NCBI GenBank assembly: GCA_003218375.1
Contig: QHNH01000023.1
Span: 12,920-76,919 of the forward strand
Direction of reading: 5' to 3'
DNA length: 64,000 nucleotides
Source of the DNA: Verrucomicrobiota bacterium
GTDB lineage: Bacteria; Verrucomicrobiota; Verrucomicrobiia; Chthoniobacterales; UBA10450
The translations under genes were made by a program, and so were the position numbers. Each line of letters opens with the position of its first letter. The first letter of the stretch is position 1. Below the pieces are notes generated by a model that was not told the origin of the DNA, did not search any database, and saw only the letters and a list, made by a program, of their open reading frames with translations. Positions 7,597-17,129 of the stretch are shown here, piece after piece.

Positions 7597-10036
7597 ACCG
7601 CAACGCTACCATGGGATCGACTTTCATGGCGCGGCGGGCGGGAAGGTAGCTGGCGAGGGTGGCGGCGACGGCAAGTAAGCCGGTCACACCGACATAGGTC
7701 GCAACGTCGGTCGCACCCACTCCGTAGAGCATCGTACTAAGAAGGCGCGTCAGACCCAGCGAAGAAAGAATGCCCAACGCCACTCCCGCCAGCACCAGGG
7801 TGAAGCTCTGCCGGAAAATCATTCGCAGCATGTCAACGCGCTGGGCGCCGAGCGCCATGCGAATGCCGATCTCGTGGGTGCGTTGCGACGTGATATAAGC
7901 CATCACGCCGTAGAGGCCGACCATCGCCAGGATGAGCGCGGAGCCGGCGAAGACACCGAGCATGACCATACTGAACCGCCGGTTATCGAACGATGCGGAA
8001 ACGATCTCCTCGATCGTCTCGAACTTCGTCGGCATCTCCGGATTCAAGGCGCGCGCTTCGCGTCTCATCGCGTTAGTCAGGACCGCGGCGTCGCCCCCCG
8101 CGCGCACGACGATGGAGAATTCCGCCGTCGCGGCCGGTCGCTGAAAGTAATTAGCGTAAACGGTCGGCCGCGGCTCGCGATCGAGACCGTTGTCGCGCAC
8201 GTCGCCGACGATTCCGACGACGGTCAACAAACGCAGATCGCCGTCCATGTTTCCATATTCGATCTGTTTGCCGATCGGATTCTCGTTAAGCCAATAGCGC
8301 TTCGCCAGTGATTGACTCACGACCGCGACGTGCGGCGAATCCGGTCCATCGCTCTCCTGAAAAAGGCGGCCGCGGATCAGCGGAATTCCCATAGCCGCGA
8401 AATAGCCGGCGCTGGCCGCGCGATAATCCGCGTCCCGCGCGCGTTCGCTCGGTGGGAGCGCGTCCATTTGCCGGATGAATTCCTGTATCGTGACCGGCGT
8501 CTGGCCACCGCGCATTTCCATGAAGGTGCCATTCGCGCCGTTGCCACTCATTGGCAACGCACTCGTGCCGCCGACACTCGTCACTCCCGGCAATGTTGCA
8601 ATTCGCTCAAAGAGACGATGATAAAATTGCGCCAGCGAACGCATCGCCGCGGGTTCCTCGGGTTGAGGCAGCAACACGGTCATGGCGACGACGCTTTCGG
8701 CGCGAAATCCCGGATCGACCGAGAGCAATCGCTGAAAACTTCGCCCCAACAAACCCGCGCCGACCAGCAGCACCAGGGTCAGCGCGACCTGCGCCACGAT
8801 GAGGACATTGCGCGCCCGTGTTTGCCGCGCCCCGGCGGAAGTGCCGCGTCCCGCATCCTGCAAATCATTTTGGAAACGCTGGCGCGAAGCGTGAATGACG
8901 GGGACGAAACCGAGCACGACCGAGATCAGCAGCGAAATCGCCAGGGTGAAGAGGAGGACATTCGTGCTTACGCCAATCTCGCCGACGCGCGGAAGATTGC
9001 CGTGATAAAGCCCGACAATCAACCGCACGCTCCACGCGGCGAGCAAAGTGCCAGCCACGCCGCCGGCGAGGGTAAGCAACAACGATTCGACAAGGAACTG
9101 GCGCGCCAGTCTGCCGCGCGACGCGCCCAGCGCCGCCCGCAGCGCCACTTCTTTCCGCCGGGCGGTTGCGCGCACGAGCAAAAGATTCGCCACGTTGGAG
9201 CATGCGATCGCGAGTAACAATCCGACCCCGCCGCAGAGAACAAACAAAACGCTGCGAATGTCCCGCACGAAACGTTCACGGAACGAGAGCAACCCGAAAC
9301 TCGCCGCGTCAGTCTGCGAGCCATATTGCGCTTTCAACGCACGTCCGATCGATGCGACCTCGCCGTTCGCCTGCTCAAAAGACACACCCGGCCGCAGACG
9401 CGCGATGGCCCGGAAATTATGCGCGGTCCGCGATTCGTAAGGCGGATAGATTGCGCTCGGAAACCAAACGTCGATGCCCGCGGGAAATTCTGTCTCCGGA
9501 GGCAGCACTCCGATCACGGCAAAATTGCGGTTTCCGAACCGCAGCGATGTTCCTTCCAGGCTCGTCCGGCCCTCGAGGATTCGTTTCCAAAACCCGTAGC
9601 TGACCACAGCGATCGGATTGCCTTCGTGCAGAGTCTCCGCTGAAATGAGGCGGCCGACCGCGGGCGCAATGCCGAGGACGCGAAAGAAATCAGCCGAGAC
9701 GCCAGAGACATTCGTCCGCACCGGCTCGGTGCCGCCCGCAACAGCATCGGCGCTACGCGTGTAGGTCGCGATCGCTTCGAAGCTGCGACTGCGCGCGGCC
9801 AGATCATTGAAGTTCGCTTCCGCGAACGGCATACCGCGGCCGGCTTCATTCAGCTCCGTCACTTCCACGAGTCGATCCTGCGATGGATACGGCAATGGCC
9901 GCAGCAACACCGCATCAACCACGCTGAAGATCGCGCTCGACGCGCCGATGCCGAGCGCAAGCGTGAGGATGGCGACGAGAGTGAACGCCCGCGATTTGGC
10001 GAAAGACCGGAGCGCATATTTTAGATCGGAAATCAT
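7589..10036 (-). CDS. ADOP-type ABC permease A (MacB/FtsX family)
   Basis: An 815-residue fused permease: N-terminal TM segment (LVAILTLALGIGASSAIFSV), periplasmic MacB-core domain, three TM helices of an FtsX domain (about 275-400), then a second periplasmic domain and FtsX domain (about 430-815) ending in PARRAMKVDPMVALRYE. This double MacB layout lacks its own ATPase and must pair with a LolD/MacB-type ATPase such as those at 12735 or 22194. By family, such permeases move substrates out of the inner membrane or transmit mechanical work to the periplasm. One of five paralogues here; nearest downstream gene is the DUF4097-like protein, with overlapping codons. Confidence 0.92.
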   Translation of the reverse strand: MISDLKYALRSFAKSRAFTLVAILTLALGIGASSAIFSVVDAVLLRPLPYPSQDRLVEVTELNEAGRGMPFAEANFNDLAARSRSFEAIATYTRSADAVAGGTEPVRTNVSGVSADFFRVLGIAPAVGRLISAETLHEGNPIAVVSYGFWKRILEGRTSLEGTSLRFGNRNFAVIGVLPPETEFPAGIDVWFPSAIYPPYESRTAHNFRAIARLRPGVSFEQANGEVASIGRALKAQYGSQTDAASFGLLSFRERFVRDIRSVLFVLCGGVGLLLAIACSNVANLLLVRATARRKEVALRAALGASRGRLARQFLVESLLLTLAGGVAGTLLAAWSVRLIVGLYHGNLPRVGEIGVSTNVLLFTLAISLLISVVLGFVPVIHASRQRFQNDLQDAGRGTSAGARQTRARNVLIVAQVALTLVLLVGAGLLGRSFQRLLSVDPGFRAESVVAMTVLLPQPEEPAAMRSLAQFYHRLFERIATLPGVTSVGGTSALPMSGNGANGTFMEMRGGQTPVTIQEFIRQMDALPPSERARDADYRAASAGYFAAMGIPLIRGRLFQESDGPDSPHVAVVSQSLAKRYWLNENPIGKQIEYGNMDGDLRLLTVVGIVGDVRDNGLDREPRPTVYANYFQRPAATAEFSIVVRAGGDAAVLTNAMRREARALNPEMPTKFETIEEIVSASFDNRRFSMVMLGVFAGSALILAMVGLYGVMAYITSQRTHEIGIRMALGAQRVDMLRMIFRQSFTLVLAGVALGILSSLGLTRLLSTMLYGVGATDVATYVGVTGLLAVAATLASYLPARRAMKVDPMVALRYE

Positions 10037-10039
10037 TGG

Positions 10040-10171
10040 AACAATGACGAATTCCGAATGACGAATGACGAAAGAATGGGCGAATGACGAATGCCGAATG
10101 GGCCCCCCTCGCTTCGAAATTCGGGCTTCGTCATTGCTTCGTCATTCGTCATTCGTGCTTCGTCATTTGCG
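10040..10171. repeat. AATGACGAA-type palindromic repeat, copy 1
   Basis: Tandem AATGACGAA-like units on the left are mirrored by TTCGTCATT units on the right (TTCGTCATTCGTCATTCGTG). It fills the gap between permeases A and B and abuts the stop codon of B. Two more copies lie at 16997-17123 and 19590-19720, always between permease genes. Confidence 0.85.
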
Positions 10172-12604
10172 CTACTCGTAGCGCAGCGCCACCATCGGAT
10201 CGACCTTCATGGCGCGGCGAGCGGGGACGTAACTGGCCAGGAACGCCGCCGCGCTCAACAGCGCGATGACGACCGCATAAATCGAGAGGTCATTTGCGCC
10301 GACACCGTAGAGCAAGGTCGACATCACTCGCGTCGCGCCGAGCGCCACGAGGAAGCCAATCGCAAGACCGATGACCACCAGCAGCATGCTCTGGCGCAAA
10401 ACCATCGTGAGCATCTGCGTTTTCTGGGCACCGAGCGCCATCCGAATCCCGATCTCGCGCGTCCGTTGCGTGACGCTGTAGGCGATGACGCCATAAATGC
10501 CGATGGCCGCGAGCATCATGGCCACGGCGGCGAAAACGGCGAGCAACATCATGTTGAATCGCGGCTGGGCCAGATGAGTCGCGAGAAATTTTGTCATCGG
10601 GTCGAGCGTCGGGACGTAGAGGTCCTTATCGATTTCGCGAACGGTGCGTTTCACGTCCGCGTTGAGGCCTACGAGATTCGCCGAGCTGACCCGCAGCACG
10701 ATATCGAGACTCCGACCCGGATCCTGCGCGAATGGGACGTACATTTCGGGGCCTTGCGGCTCCGCGAGCGAATCGTGGCGCGTGTTGGCAACCACGCCGA
10801 CCACCTCATGCGTGTTGAACTTATTTTGCGGCTGATCGATCATCACCTGCTGGCCGATCGGGTTCTTCCCTGGGAAATGTTTTTGCGCAAAGGCTTCGTT
10901 GATCATGATCACCAGCGGTGAATCCTTCGTGTCCGCGCGATTGAAGTCGCGCCCTTGCAGGACCGGGATCTTCATCGTCTTGAAGTAATCCGGCTTCACC
11001 AGAAGATAGCTCGCACCGGGATGATTGCCGCGCGGCAAAGGCGCGGCGCCGCTCGGCATGAAGGAAGAGGAGCGCTGGTTATCACCCAAAGGCAACGGAT
11101 TCACGCCGCCAGCTGCTTCGACGCCGGGAATGGCCGCGAGCTTTTCCATAATCAAATCGTAAGTGCGAATTTGCTGGTCCACCTCCGGATAACGAATTCG
11201 CGGCAGATTGATCGACATCGTCATGACGCGGACCGGATCGAAGCCGGGGTTGGTGGCGCGGAGATTGTAGAAGCTCTTGATCAACAAGCCCGCGCCCGCG
11301 AGCAAGAGCAGCGAGAGCGAGACCTGTGAGACGACGAGAAAAGCGCGGAGACGATTCGTATGCAGTCCGCCCGTCGATCCCTTCGCTCCTTGCTGGAGAG
11401 ATTCATTCACTGCTGGCCGCGAGACCTGGAGGGCGGGAATGAGACCGAAAAGCAGCGTGCTCCCAATCGCGAGCACGAAAGTAAACACACACACGGTCGT
11501 GTTCACTTTGATCTGGCCCAGGTGCGGCAATCCCTGCGGACCCGCCGCGCCAAGCAGATCGACGCCCCACCACGCCAGAAGCAAGCCGGTGCCACCGCCG
11601 AGCAGCGCAAGGAGAAGGCTCTCGCAGAGCAATTGGCGGACAACGAGCGCACGACTCGCACCGAGCGCTGTCCGGATCGCGATCTCGCGGCTGCGCGAAG
11701 CGGCGCGCGCCAGGAGAAGGTTCGCCACGTTCGCGCACGCAATCAGCAGGACCAGGGCAACCGCGCCCAACAGAACTAGCAACGCCGGACGAACTTCGCC
11801 GACGATATCCGTATGCAGCTTTACCACCGCGGTGCCGGTGAAATTCATGTTCGTATCCGGATATTGCTTCGACAGCCGGCTCGCGATCGCTGTCAGCTCC
11901 GCTTCGGCCGTCTTGACGCCGACACCCGGCTTCATCCGCCCCACCACCGTCAAAAAGTGAGAGCCGCGGTTACCCAGGAATTGCTGTCCGAGATACTCGA
12001 GCGGCAACGCATATTCGATGTGTTCGTCCTCGACGGGGAATTTCCAACCCGGAGGCATCACGCCGATAACCGTGTGCGGGCGCGCCGAGATCGTGACCTT
12101 CTGCCCGATGATGTTCGGATCGCTCCCGAACGCGGTTTTCCAAAGGGGATAAGTCAAAACAACGACGCGGTCCGCATCGTTTTTCGCATCTTCCTTCGTG
12201 AATCCCCGACCCAACAACGGCGGAATGCCCAGGACATCGAACACCTCCGGCGTAATCGCGATTCCTTCGATTGCCTTGGCATCTTCGGCGAGCGATAACG
12301 TTCCTCCCGTCCGGGTGTAAGCCGCCATCGCAGCGAAGCTCTGGCTTTGATCGCGCAGGTCCACATAGTCGGGAAACGAGTGGACGTTCCCGCGCACGCG
12401 CCCGCTATCGTTCGCGTAGCGTCCCCAGATATGGACGATCTCGTCCGGATTCTTGAAAGGCAACGGCCGGAGCAGAACCGTATCGATCACACTGAAGATC
12501 GCGCTGTTCGCGCCAATCCCGAGAGCGAGGGTGAGGATCGCGATGATGGCGAACACCGGCGCCTTCATCAGCATTCGCAGGGCGTATTTGAGGTCGGTAA
12601 TCAT
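10172..12604 (-). CDS. ADOP-type ABC permease B (MacB/FtsX family)
   Basis: An 810-residue double MacB/FtsX permease. I chose the ATG at 12604 (MITDLKYALRML) because the longer frame to 12787 only adds a translation of the intergenic palindromic repeat and overlaps the ATPase gene. Hallmarks: ILTLALGIGANSAIFSV near residue 25-40, central [30 protein letters not shown] motif of the first FtsX domain, and the C-terminal copy [10 protein letters not shown] followed by PARRAMKVDPMVALRYE. The ATPase gene at 12735 lies directly upstream, with the repeat between, and is the likely partner. Confidence 0.93.
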   Translation of the reverse strand: MITDLKYALRMLMKAPVFAIIAILTLALGIGANSAIFSVIDTVLLRPLPFKNPDEIVHIWGRYANDSGRVRGNVHSFPDYVDLRDQSQSFAAMAAYTRTGGTLSLAEDAKAIEGIAITPEVFDVLGIPPLLGRGFTKEDAKNDADRVVVLTYPLWKTAFGSDPNIIGQKVTISARPHTVIGVMPPGWKFPVEDEHIEYALPLEYLGQQFLGNRGSHFLTVVGRMKPGVGVKTAEAELTAIASRLSKQYPDTNMNFTGTAVVKLHTDIVGEVRPALLVLLGAVALVLLIACANVANLLLARAASRSREIAIRTALGASRALVVRQLLCESLLLALLGGGTGLLLAWWGVDLLGAAGPQGLPHLGQIKVNTTVCVFTFVLAIGSTLLFGLIPALQVSRPAVNESLQQGAKGSTGGLHTNRLRAFLVVSQVSLSLLLLAGAGLLIKSFYNLRATNPGFDPVRVMTMSINLPRIRYPEVDQQIRTYDLIMEKLAAIPGVEAAGGVNPLPLGDNQRSSSFMPSGAAPLPRGNHPGASYLLVKPDYFKTMKIPVLQGRDFNRADTKDSPLVIMINEAFAQKHFPGKNPIGQQVMIDQPQNKFNTHEVVGVVANTRHDSLAEPQGPEMYVPFAQDPGRSLDIVLRVSSANLVGLNADVKRTVREIDKDLYVPTLDPMTKFLATHLAQPRFNMMLLAVFAAVAMMLAAIGIYGVIAYSVTQRTREIGIRMALGAQKTQMLTMVLRQSMLLVVIGLAIGFLVALGATRVMSTLLYGVGANDLSIYAVVIALLSAAAFLASYVPARRAMKVDPMVALRYE

Positions 12605-12608
12605 AAGA

Positions 12609-12738
12609 AAGCTCCAAATTCCAAGCACCAAGCTCCAGAGAAATTCCAAACACCAAGCTGCAAAAACTCGGCAGCGACGTTCGCTGTTTGGAGCTTGGAG
12701 CTTCTCTGGAGCTTGGATGTTGGTGCTTGGAGCTTCAT
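12609..12738. repeat. GCTCCAAGC-type palindromic repeat, copy 1
   Basis: About 130 bases in which left units such as CCAAGCACCAAGCTCCAGAG are mirrored by right units CTCTGGAGCTTGG and GGTGCTTGGAGCTTC. A second copy is at 24826-24957. It sits between ATPase 2 and permease B and explains a spurious N-terminal extension of the permease frame; it also overlaps the last codons of the ATPase gene. Confidence 0.8.
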
Positions 12739-13397
12739 ACGATGAATCCGTCGCGCAGCTGGATGATCCGATTCCCGTAGGCCGCATTCACATCCGAGTG
12801 CGTGACCTGAATGATCGTGGTGCCCTGGCCATTCAGCGTCTTGAACATCTCCATGATCTCCTTCCCCTGATCGGAGTGCAGGTTGCCCGTCGGCTCGTCG
12901 GCCAGGATCAATTTAGGATTCGCGATCATCGCGCGCGCAATGCTGACGAGCTGTTGCTGCCCGCCCGAAAGCTGGCGCGGATAAAGATCCTTTTTCCCGA
13001 CGATGTGAAAGCGGTCGAGCGTGTCGCACACGATCGAATCGCGTCCAGCCTTGTTCACGTGCCGATAGGAGAGCGGGATATCGAGGTTCTCGTAAACCGT
13101 GAGGTCGTCGAGCAGGTGATAATTCTGAAAAACAAACCCGATCTTCTCGTTCCGGAGCGACGCGCGCTCCTTCGGTTTCAAGGTATGGACCGGCGCGTCT
13201 TCGAAATAGTATTCGCCGCTCCAGGCATGATCGTGCATGCCGAGGACATGAAGCAGAGAGGACTTGCCCGCGCCGGACGGCCCCATGATGGAAACGAAGT
13301 CGCCTTCGTTTACCTCCAGGTTGATGTCGCGCAGGACGTAAAAGAATTTCCCTTTCGCGAGCGGATAGAAACGCTCGAGGTGTTTGAGTTTAATCAT
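12735..13397 (-). CDS. ABC transporter ATP-binding protein 2 (LolD/MacB type)
   Basis: A 220-residue ATPase. Walker A is GPSGAGKSS near residue 39, the signature is [14 protein letters not shown], and Walker B with the LolD/MacB-family tail is [11 protein letters not shown]. The signature has LVSIARA where RVAIARA is usual, a mild divergence. It should energise one or more of the neighbouring ADOP permeases, most simply permease B which lies immediately downstream. Upstream is the secreted serine hydrolase gene, 51 bases away. Confidence 0.93.
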   Translation of the reverse strand: MIKLKHLERFYPLAKGKFFYVLRDINLEVNEGDFVSIMGPSGAGKSSLLHVLGMHDHAWSGEYYFEDAPVHTLKPKERASLRNEKIGFVFQNYHLLDDLTVYENLDIPLSYRHVNKAGRDSIVCDTLDRFHIVGKKDLYPRQLSGGQQQLVSIARAMIANPKLILADEPTGNLHSDQGKEIMEMFKTLNGQGTTIIQVTHSDVNAAYGNRIIQLRDGFIV

Positions 13398-13448
13398 GTT
13401 GTTGGTATGTAATCCGTTTCGGCCCGTGAGGAAATCGCCCGGGCGGCG

Positions 13449-14555
13449 TCATTTCAGGGCGACCTCCCGGATGGTTGGCGTCAATGTTTCGCAGTCGGCT
13501 CTTTCTAGATTTGTCATCAAGCAAATAGCAAATCTCTGCTGCGGCATCATGAAGAGAAAAGTTCGCGTTCCGGCCTGGCTGCCATCGTTGTAAACCCGCA
13601 TTTGGCCATTTTTTTCGCCGATCAAAAACCCAAAACCATATTCGGACTCCTTTCCGTCGCGCGTCTTTGGTTTGGTCCACATTTTCGTGAGCGTGTCCGG
13701 CTGGACGAGTTGCCCGCTCATCACGGCGATCGCGAAGCGCGCCATGTCGTCGACGGTAGAGAGCAGGCCGCCGGCGGGGATCTTGATGCTGGTATCGTGC
13801 GGCGGAGCCTGGTGGACTCCGCGCAGCCACTTCAGCCAGGAGAAACCGAACAGACCCGTGCGGTAGCCGACGGCGCGGTTCGGGACATTGAGACTGGAAT
13901 CGTCGGCGGTCGTCTGGGTCATCCCGGCCGGCTTGAAGATGTGGTCGTTCAAATACTGGAGATACGGCACCCCGGACGCACCCTCGATTGCACAACCCAG
14001 CAGCACATACCCCTGGGTCGAATAGGAATACTTCGTCCCGGGCTCGAATAAGAGCGCGTCGTCTTTAAACACGCTTACGGAATCATTGATGTTCGCGAAA
14101 TGCTGAGTGCTGCTGGTCTCGCTCCATGTGTTGTGGCGAATCCCGGCCAAGTGCGTCAGAAGCTGCCGCGATGTCACTGGCCACTGCTTTTCTGGAAAAA
14201 TCGGACAGTATTTTTGGATCGGCGCATCGAGGTCCAGTTTCCCCTCTTCCACCAACTGCATCACAGCGGTCGCGGTCAGCGATTTTGTGAGCGACGCGAG
14301 ACGATAGACGGTGTCGTTTCGTGCGGCGATTTTCTTCTCCAGATCAGCCAGGCCGTATCCCTTCGAGAACGCCAACTGGTTGTCGACCACGATCGCGAGC
14401 GATAACGCCGGCGCGCTGCGCTGGGACTTCCAGGTTTCGACGGCGGCATCGATCCTTTGCACCTCCGCTGGCGACAGAGTCGGTGCCAGCTCGGCGCCGA
14501 CCGCGCGCGACAGCGCCAGACAGAAGAAAAACAGGATGAAACGGTTTACGTTCAT
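13449..14555 (-). CDS. Secreted serine hydrolase (beta-lactamase/penicillin-binding family)
   Basis: A 368-residue protein with an N-terminal signal peptide (FILFFFCLALSRAVGA). The SxxK motif is SLTK (LASLTKSLTA, about residue 93) and the YxN-type motif is YSTQGY. The ATG at 14555 is preferred over the TTG at 14561. By family it is a periplasmic or surface esterase, peptidase or class C-like enzyme. It sits inside the export operon, between permease C (whose stop lies 6 bases upstream of its ATG) and ATPase 2, so it may process an exported product. This is inference; substrate unknown. Confidence 0.87.
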   Translation of the reverse strand: MNVNRFILFFFCLALSRAVGAELAPTLSPAEVQRIDAAVETWKSQRSAPALSLAIVVDNQLAFSKGYGLADLEKKIAARNDTVYRLASLTKSLTATAVMQLVEEGKLDLDAPIQKYCPIFPEKQWPVTSRQLLTHLAGIRHNTWSETSSTQHFANINDSVSVFKDDALLFEPGTKYSYSTQGYVLLGCAIEGASGVPYLQYLNDHIFKPAGMTQTTADDSSLNVPNRAVGYRTGLFGFSWLKWLRGVHQAPPHDTSIKIPAGGLLSTVDDMARFAIAVMSGQLVQPDTLTKMWTKPKTRDGKESEYGFGFLIGEKNGQMRVYNDGSQAGTRTFLFMMPQQRFAICLMTNLERADCETLTPTIREVALK

Positions 14556-14561
14556 CTTCAA

Positions 14562-16988
14562 TCAGCTTTGCGCGAGCGCGATGGTCGGATCGAGGCGAGC
14601 CGCGCGCCGTGCTGGTAGATAACAAGCAACCAGCGCCACGAAGAGGAGCAACAACGGAATTGCGACGAACGTCGCTGGATCGGTGGCGGTCACTCCGAAA
14701 AGCAAGTTGCCGATCACGCGGGTGAGAGCGAACGCGCCGGCCAGTCCGGCGACAACACCAATCGCGGCCAGCGTCATTCCCTGCCTAACGACTAGTCCGA
14801 GCACATCACTTCTCTGGGCACCGAGCGCCATGCGAATGCCGATTTCCTGCGTGCGCTGCGTGACCGAATAAGCCATCACGCCGTAAATGCCGAGCGCGGC
14901 GAGGAGCAAGGCGGCTCCGGCAAAAACCGCAAAGAGCTGCATCGACACGCGCCGCGTGCCTAACGAGTTCGCGACGACATCGTCCATCGTCCGGACGTTG
15001 TAGATTGGCTGGTCCTTGTCGAGCGCCTGCACTTCGCGCCGCAAGGTGGTGGCGAAGGCGGCCGGGTCGCCGGCGGTTCGAATCACCAGCCCCATTAAAT
15101 TCCACCGACCCTGGGCGTTCGGCACGTAGATTTGTGCGCCCCCCTCTCCAGTCAGAGAACCGGTCTTCGTGTCGCCGACGACCCCGACGATTTCGCGCAT
15201 GAATTTTTCGTCGCGCCAGATGGAAAGGCGTTTGCCGATCGCTTCCGTGGCCGAACCGAAATGACGTTTGGCGATGGTCTCATTGATGATTACCACCTTC
15301 GGTGCGTCAGTATTGTCGCGAAGCTCAAAGATGCGTCCGGAAAGCAACGGAATTTGCAGGGCGCGAAAATAATCGCCTGTGATGCTGGCGAACATCGCGT
15401 CCCTGTTTTCGTCCACCGTGAGCGGCCGGCCTTCCGGAATAAATCCGCGTCCGATCGCATAACCACTCGCGTTGAGCGGGAGATTGATGCTGCCTCCAAC
15501 CGCTTTCACGCCGGGCGCAACGTCAAGCCGCTCTTTCAGCCGGCGGAAAAACTCCTCAAACTGCGGATAGTCATATTTCGGGTAGGGCAACGCCAGAGTG
15601 GCGACGAGGACATTGTGGGCATTGAAGCCCGGCCTCACCTCCTGGAGACGGACGAAACTCTTGATGAGCAATCCAGCGCCAACCAGCAGCATGAGCGAGA
15701 GAGCGACTTCGCCGATCAAGAGCAGGCTGCGCGCGCTCGTTCGGCGATGTCCTTCGGCGCTGCGTCCGCCCTCCTTCAGCGCGCTCGTCACGTCGAGCTT
15801 CGACGCTTGAAGCGCCGGGACGATACCGAAGAGAATTCCAGTGAGTGCGGAGACCCCGAGAGCAAACGTCAGGACGCGATAATCGATCCCGATCTGTTCG
15901 AGCCGCGGTGCGCCTTCGGGCAACATCGACATCAGCAGATCGGTTAACCAAATACTGAGGACGAGTCCCGCAATCCCGCCAATCGCCGAGAGCAAAATAC
16001 TTTCCGTCAGCATCTGCCGCAAAACACGCGTGCGGCTCGCCCCCATCGCGGCTCGGATGGCAATTTCCTTTTGCCGCGCGGCACTCCGCGCGAGGAGAAG
16101 GGTCGCTACGTTCGCGCAGGCGATTAGGAGCACCAATCCGACGGCGCCAAGGAGCGCGAGAAGGGATGGTTTCACCTCCCGAACGAGGCGTTCGTGGAGC
16201 GTCCAAAGCGAAACGTCCCAGCCTTTGTTCGTCTCGTGAAACTGCTTGTCGAGCTGCGCGTTGATGGCGCTCACGCGAGCCTGCGCTTGCTTCATATCGA
16301 CGTTGGAATTGAGACGGGCGATCGCCGACCACGCGCGGTTATCGCGCGGCTCTTCTGAGAGATTGACCGCGCTGTTTACCCAAATCTGGGTTTGCTCCGG
16401 GTATTCAAACCCCGGGGGCATCACGCCAATAACCGTGAGAGGCCTTGACTTCATCTGGACCACTCTCCCGATGATGGCCGGGTCGGATCCGTAGCGGCGC
16501 TTCCACAAGCCATGGCTGATTATGGCGACGGTGCCCCGGCCGCCGGCGAATGTCGCTGGTTTGTCGTCTTCGGGAACGAACGCTCGGCCGAGAACAGGCT
16601 GGACACCGAGCACAGAAAAGAACCCGGTCGTCACGCCTGCGCGGGGCACGGCTTCCGGTTCCCCACCGTCGGCATCGAGGTTGGCGTTCCCGGTCCAGTA
16701 GGCCGCGGTGCTCGCGAAGAGATCGGTTTGTTGCGACCAATCGGTGAAATCGAGATACGAGATGTTGCTCTCGGTGATGCCGGCCGCCGGATTTTTTCCT
16801 TCGAAGTAGATGATGCGTTCCGCGTCCGGAAACGGCAGCGGCCGGAGGAGAACGCCGTTCACCAGACTGAAGATCGCGGTATTCGCGCCGATCCCGAGAC
16901 CGAGCGCGATCACGGCAATGGCGGTAAAGCCTTTGTGCTTGAGAAGCATCCGCGCGCCGAACCGAATGTCCTGAAGAAGCGTGTCCAT
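14562..16988 (-). CDS. ADOP-type ABC permease C (MacB/FtsX family)
   Basis: An 808-residue double MacB/FtsX permease. N-terminal TM and motif [16 protein letters not shown], first FtsX region with [30 protein letters not shown], last FtsX region with [13 protein letters not shown]. The C-terminus is [17 protein letters not shown], different from the ALRYE ending shared by A, B and E, so it belongs to a separate subgroup with an altered tail. The serine hydrolase gene starts 6 bases downstream, a sign of cotranscription. Two GCCTAACGA 9-mers lie inside it. Confidence 0.93.
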   Translation of the reverse strand: MDTLLQDIRFGARMLLKHKGFTAIAVIALGLGIGANTAIFSLVNGVLLRPLPFPDAERIIYFEGKNPAAGITESNISYLDFTDWSQQTDLFASTAAYWTGNANLDADGGEPEAVPRAGVTTGFFSVLGVQPVLGRAFVPEDDKPATFAGGRGTVAIISHGLWKRRYGSDPAIIGRVVQMKSRPLTVIGVMPPGFEYPEQTQIWVNSAVNLSEEPRDNRAWSAIARLNSNVDMKQAQARVSAINAQLDKQFHETNKGWDVSLWTLHERLVREVKPSLLALLGAVGLVLLIACANVATLLLARSAARQKEIAIRAAMGASRTRVLRQMLTESILLSAIGGIAGLVLSIWLTDLLMSMLPEGAPRLEQIGIDYRVLTFALGVSALTGILFGIVPALQASKLDVTSALKEGGRSAEGHRRTSARSLLLIGEVALSLMLLVGAGLLIKSFVRLQEVRPGFNAHNVLVATLALPYPKYDYPQFEEFFRRLKERLDVAPGVKAVGGSINLPLNASGYAIGRGFIPEGRPLTVDENRDAMFASITGDYFRALQIPLLSGRIFELRDNTDAPKVVIINETIAKRHFGSATEAIGKRLSIWRDEKFMREIVGVVGDTKTGSLTGEGGAQIYVPNAQGRWNLMGLVIRTAGDPAAFATTLRREVQALDKDQPIYNVRTMDDVVANSLGTRRVSMQLFAVFAGAALLLAALGIYGVMAYSVTQRTQEIGIRMALGAQRSDVLGLVVRQGMTLAAIGVVAGLAGAFALTRVIGNLLFGVTATDPATFVAIPLLLLFVALVACYLPARRAARLDPTIALAQS

Positions 16989-16996
16989 ATCAGCTC

Positions 16997-17123
16997 AATG
17001 ACGAAATCCAAATGACGAATGACGAAACAATGGCGAAATGACGAATGACCAAATGACCGTGTTGCGCGCGCATTTTGAGCTTCGTCATTCCTTCGACATT
17101 CGTCATTCGTGCTTTGTCATTGC
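16997..17123. repeat. AATGACGAA-type palindromic repeat, copy 2
   Basis: Same design as 10040-10171: ATGACGAA units on the left, mirrored by TTCGTCATT and CATTCGTCATTCGTG on the right. It fills nearly all of the gap between permeases C and D. Confidence 0.85.
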
Positions 17124-17129
17124 GACTCT

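Noticed and set aside
12605-12787. 61-residue N-terminal extension of permease B
   Set aside because: It is a translation of the palindromic repeat and overlaps the ATPase gene; the other permeases all begin at the equivalent of MITDLKYAL.
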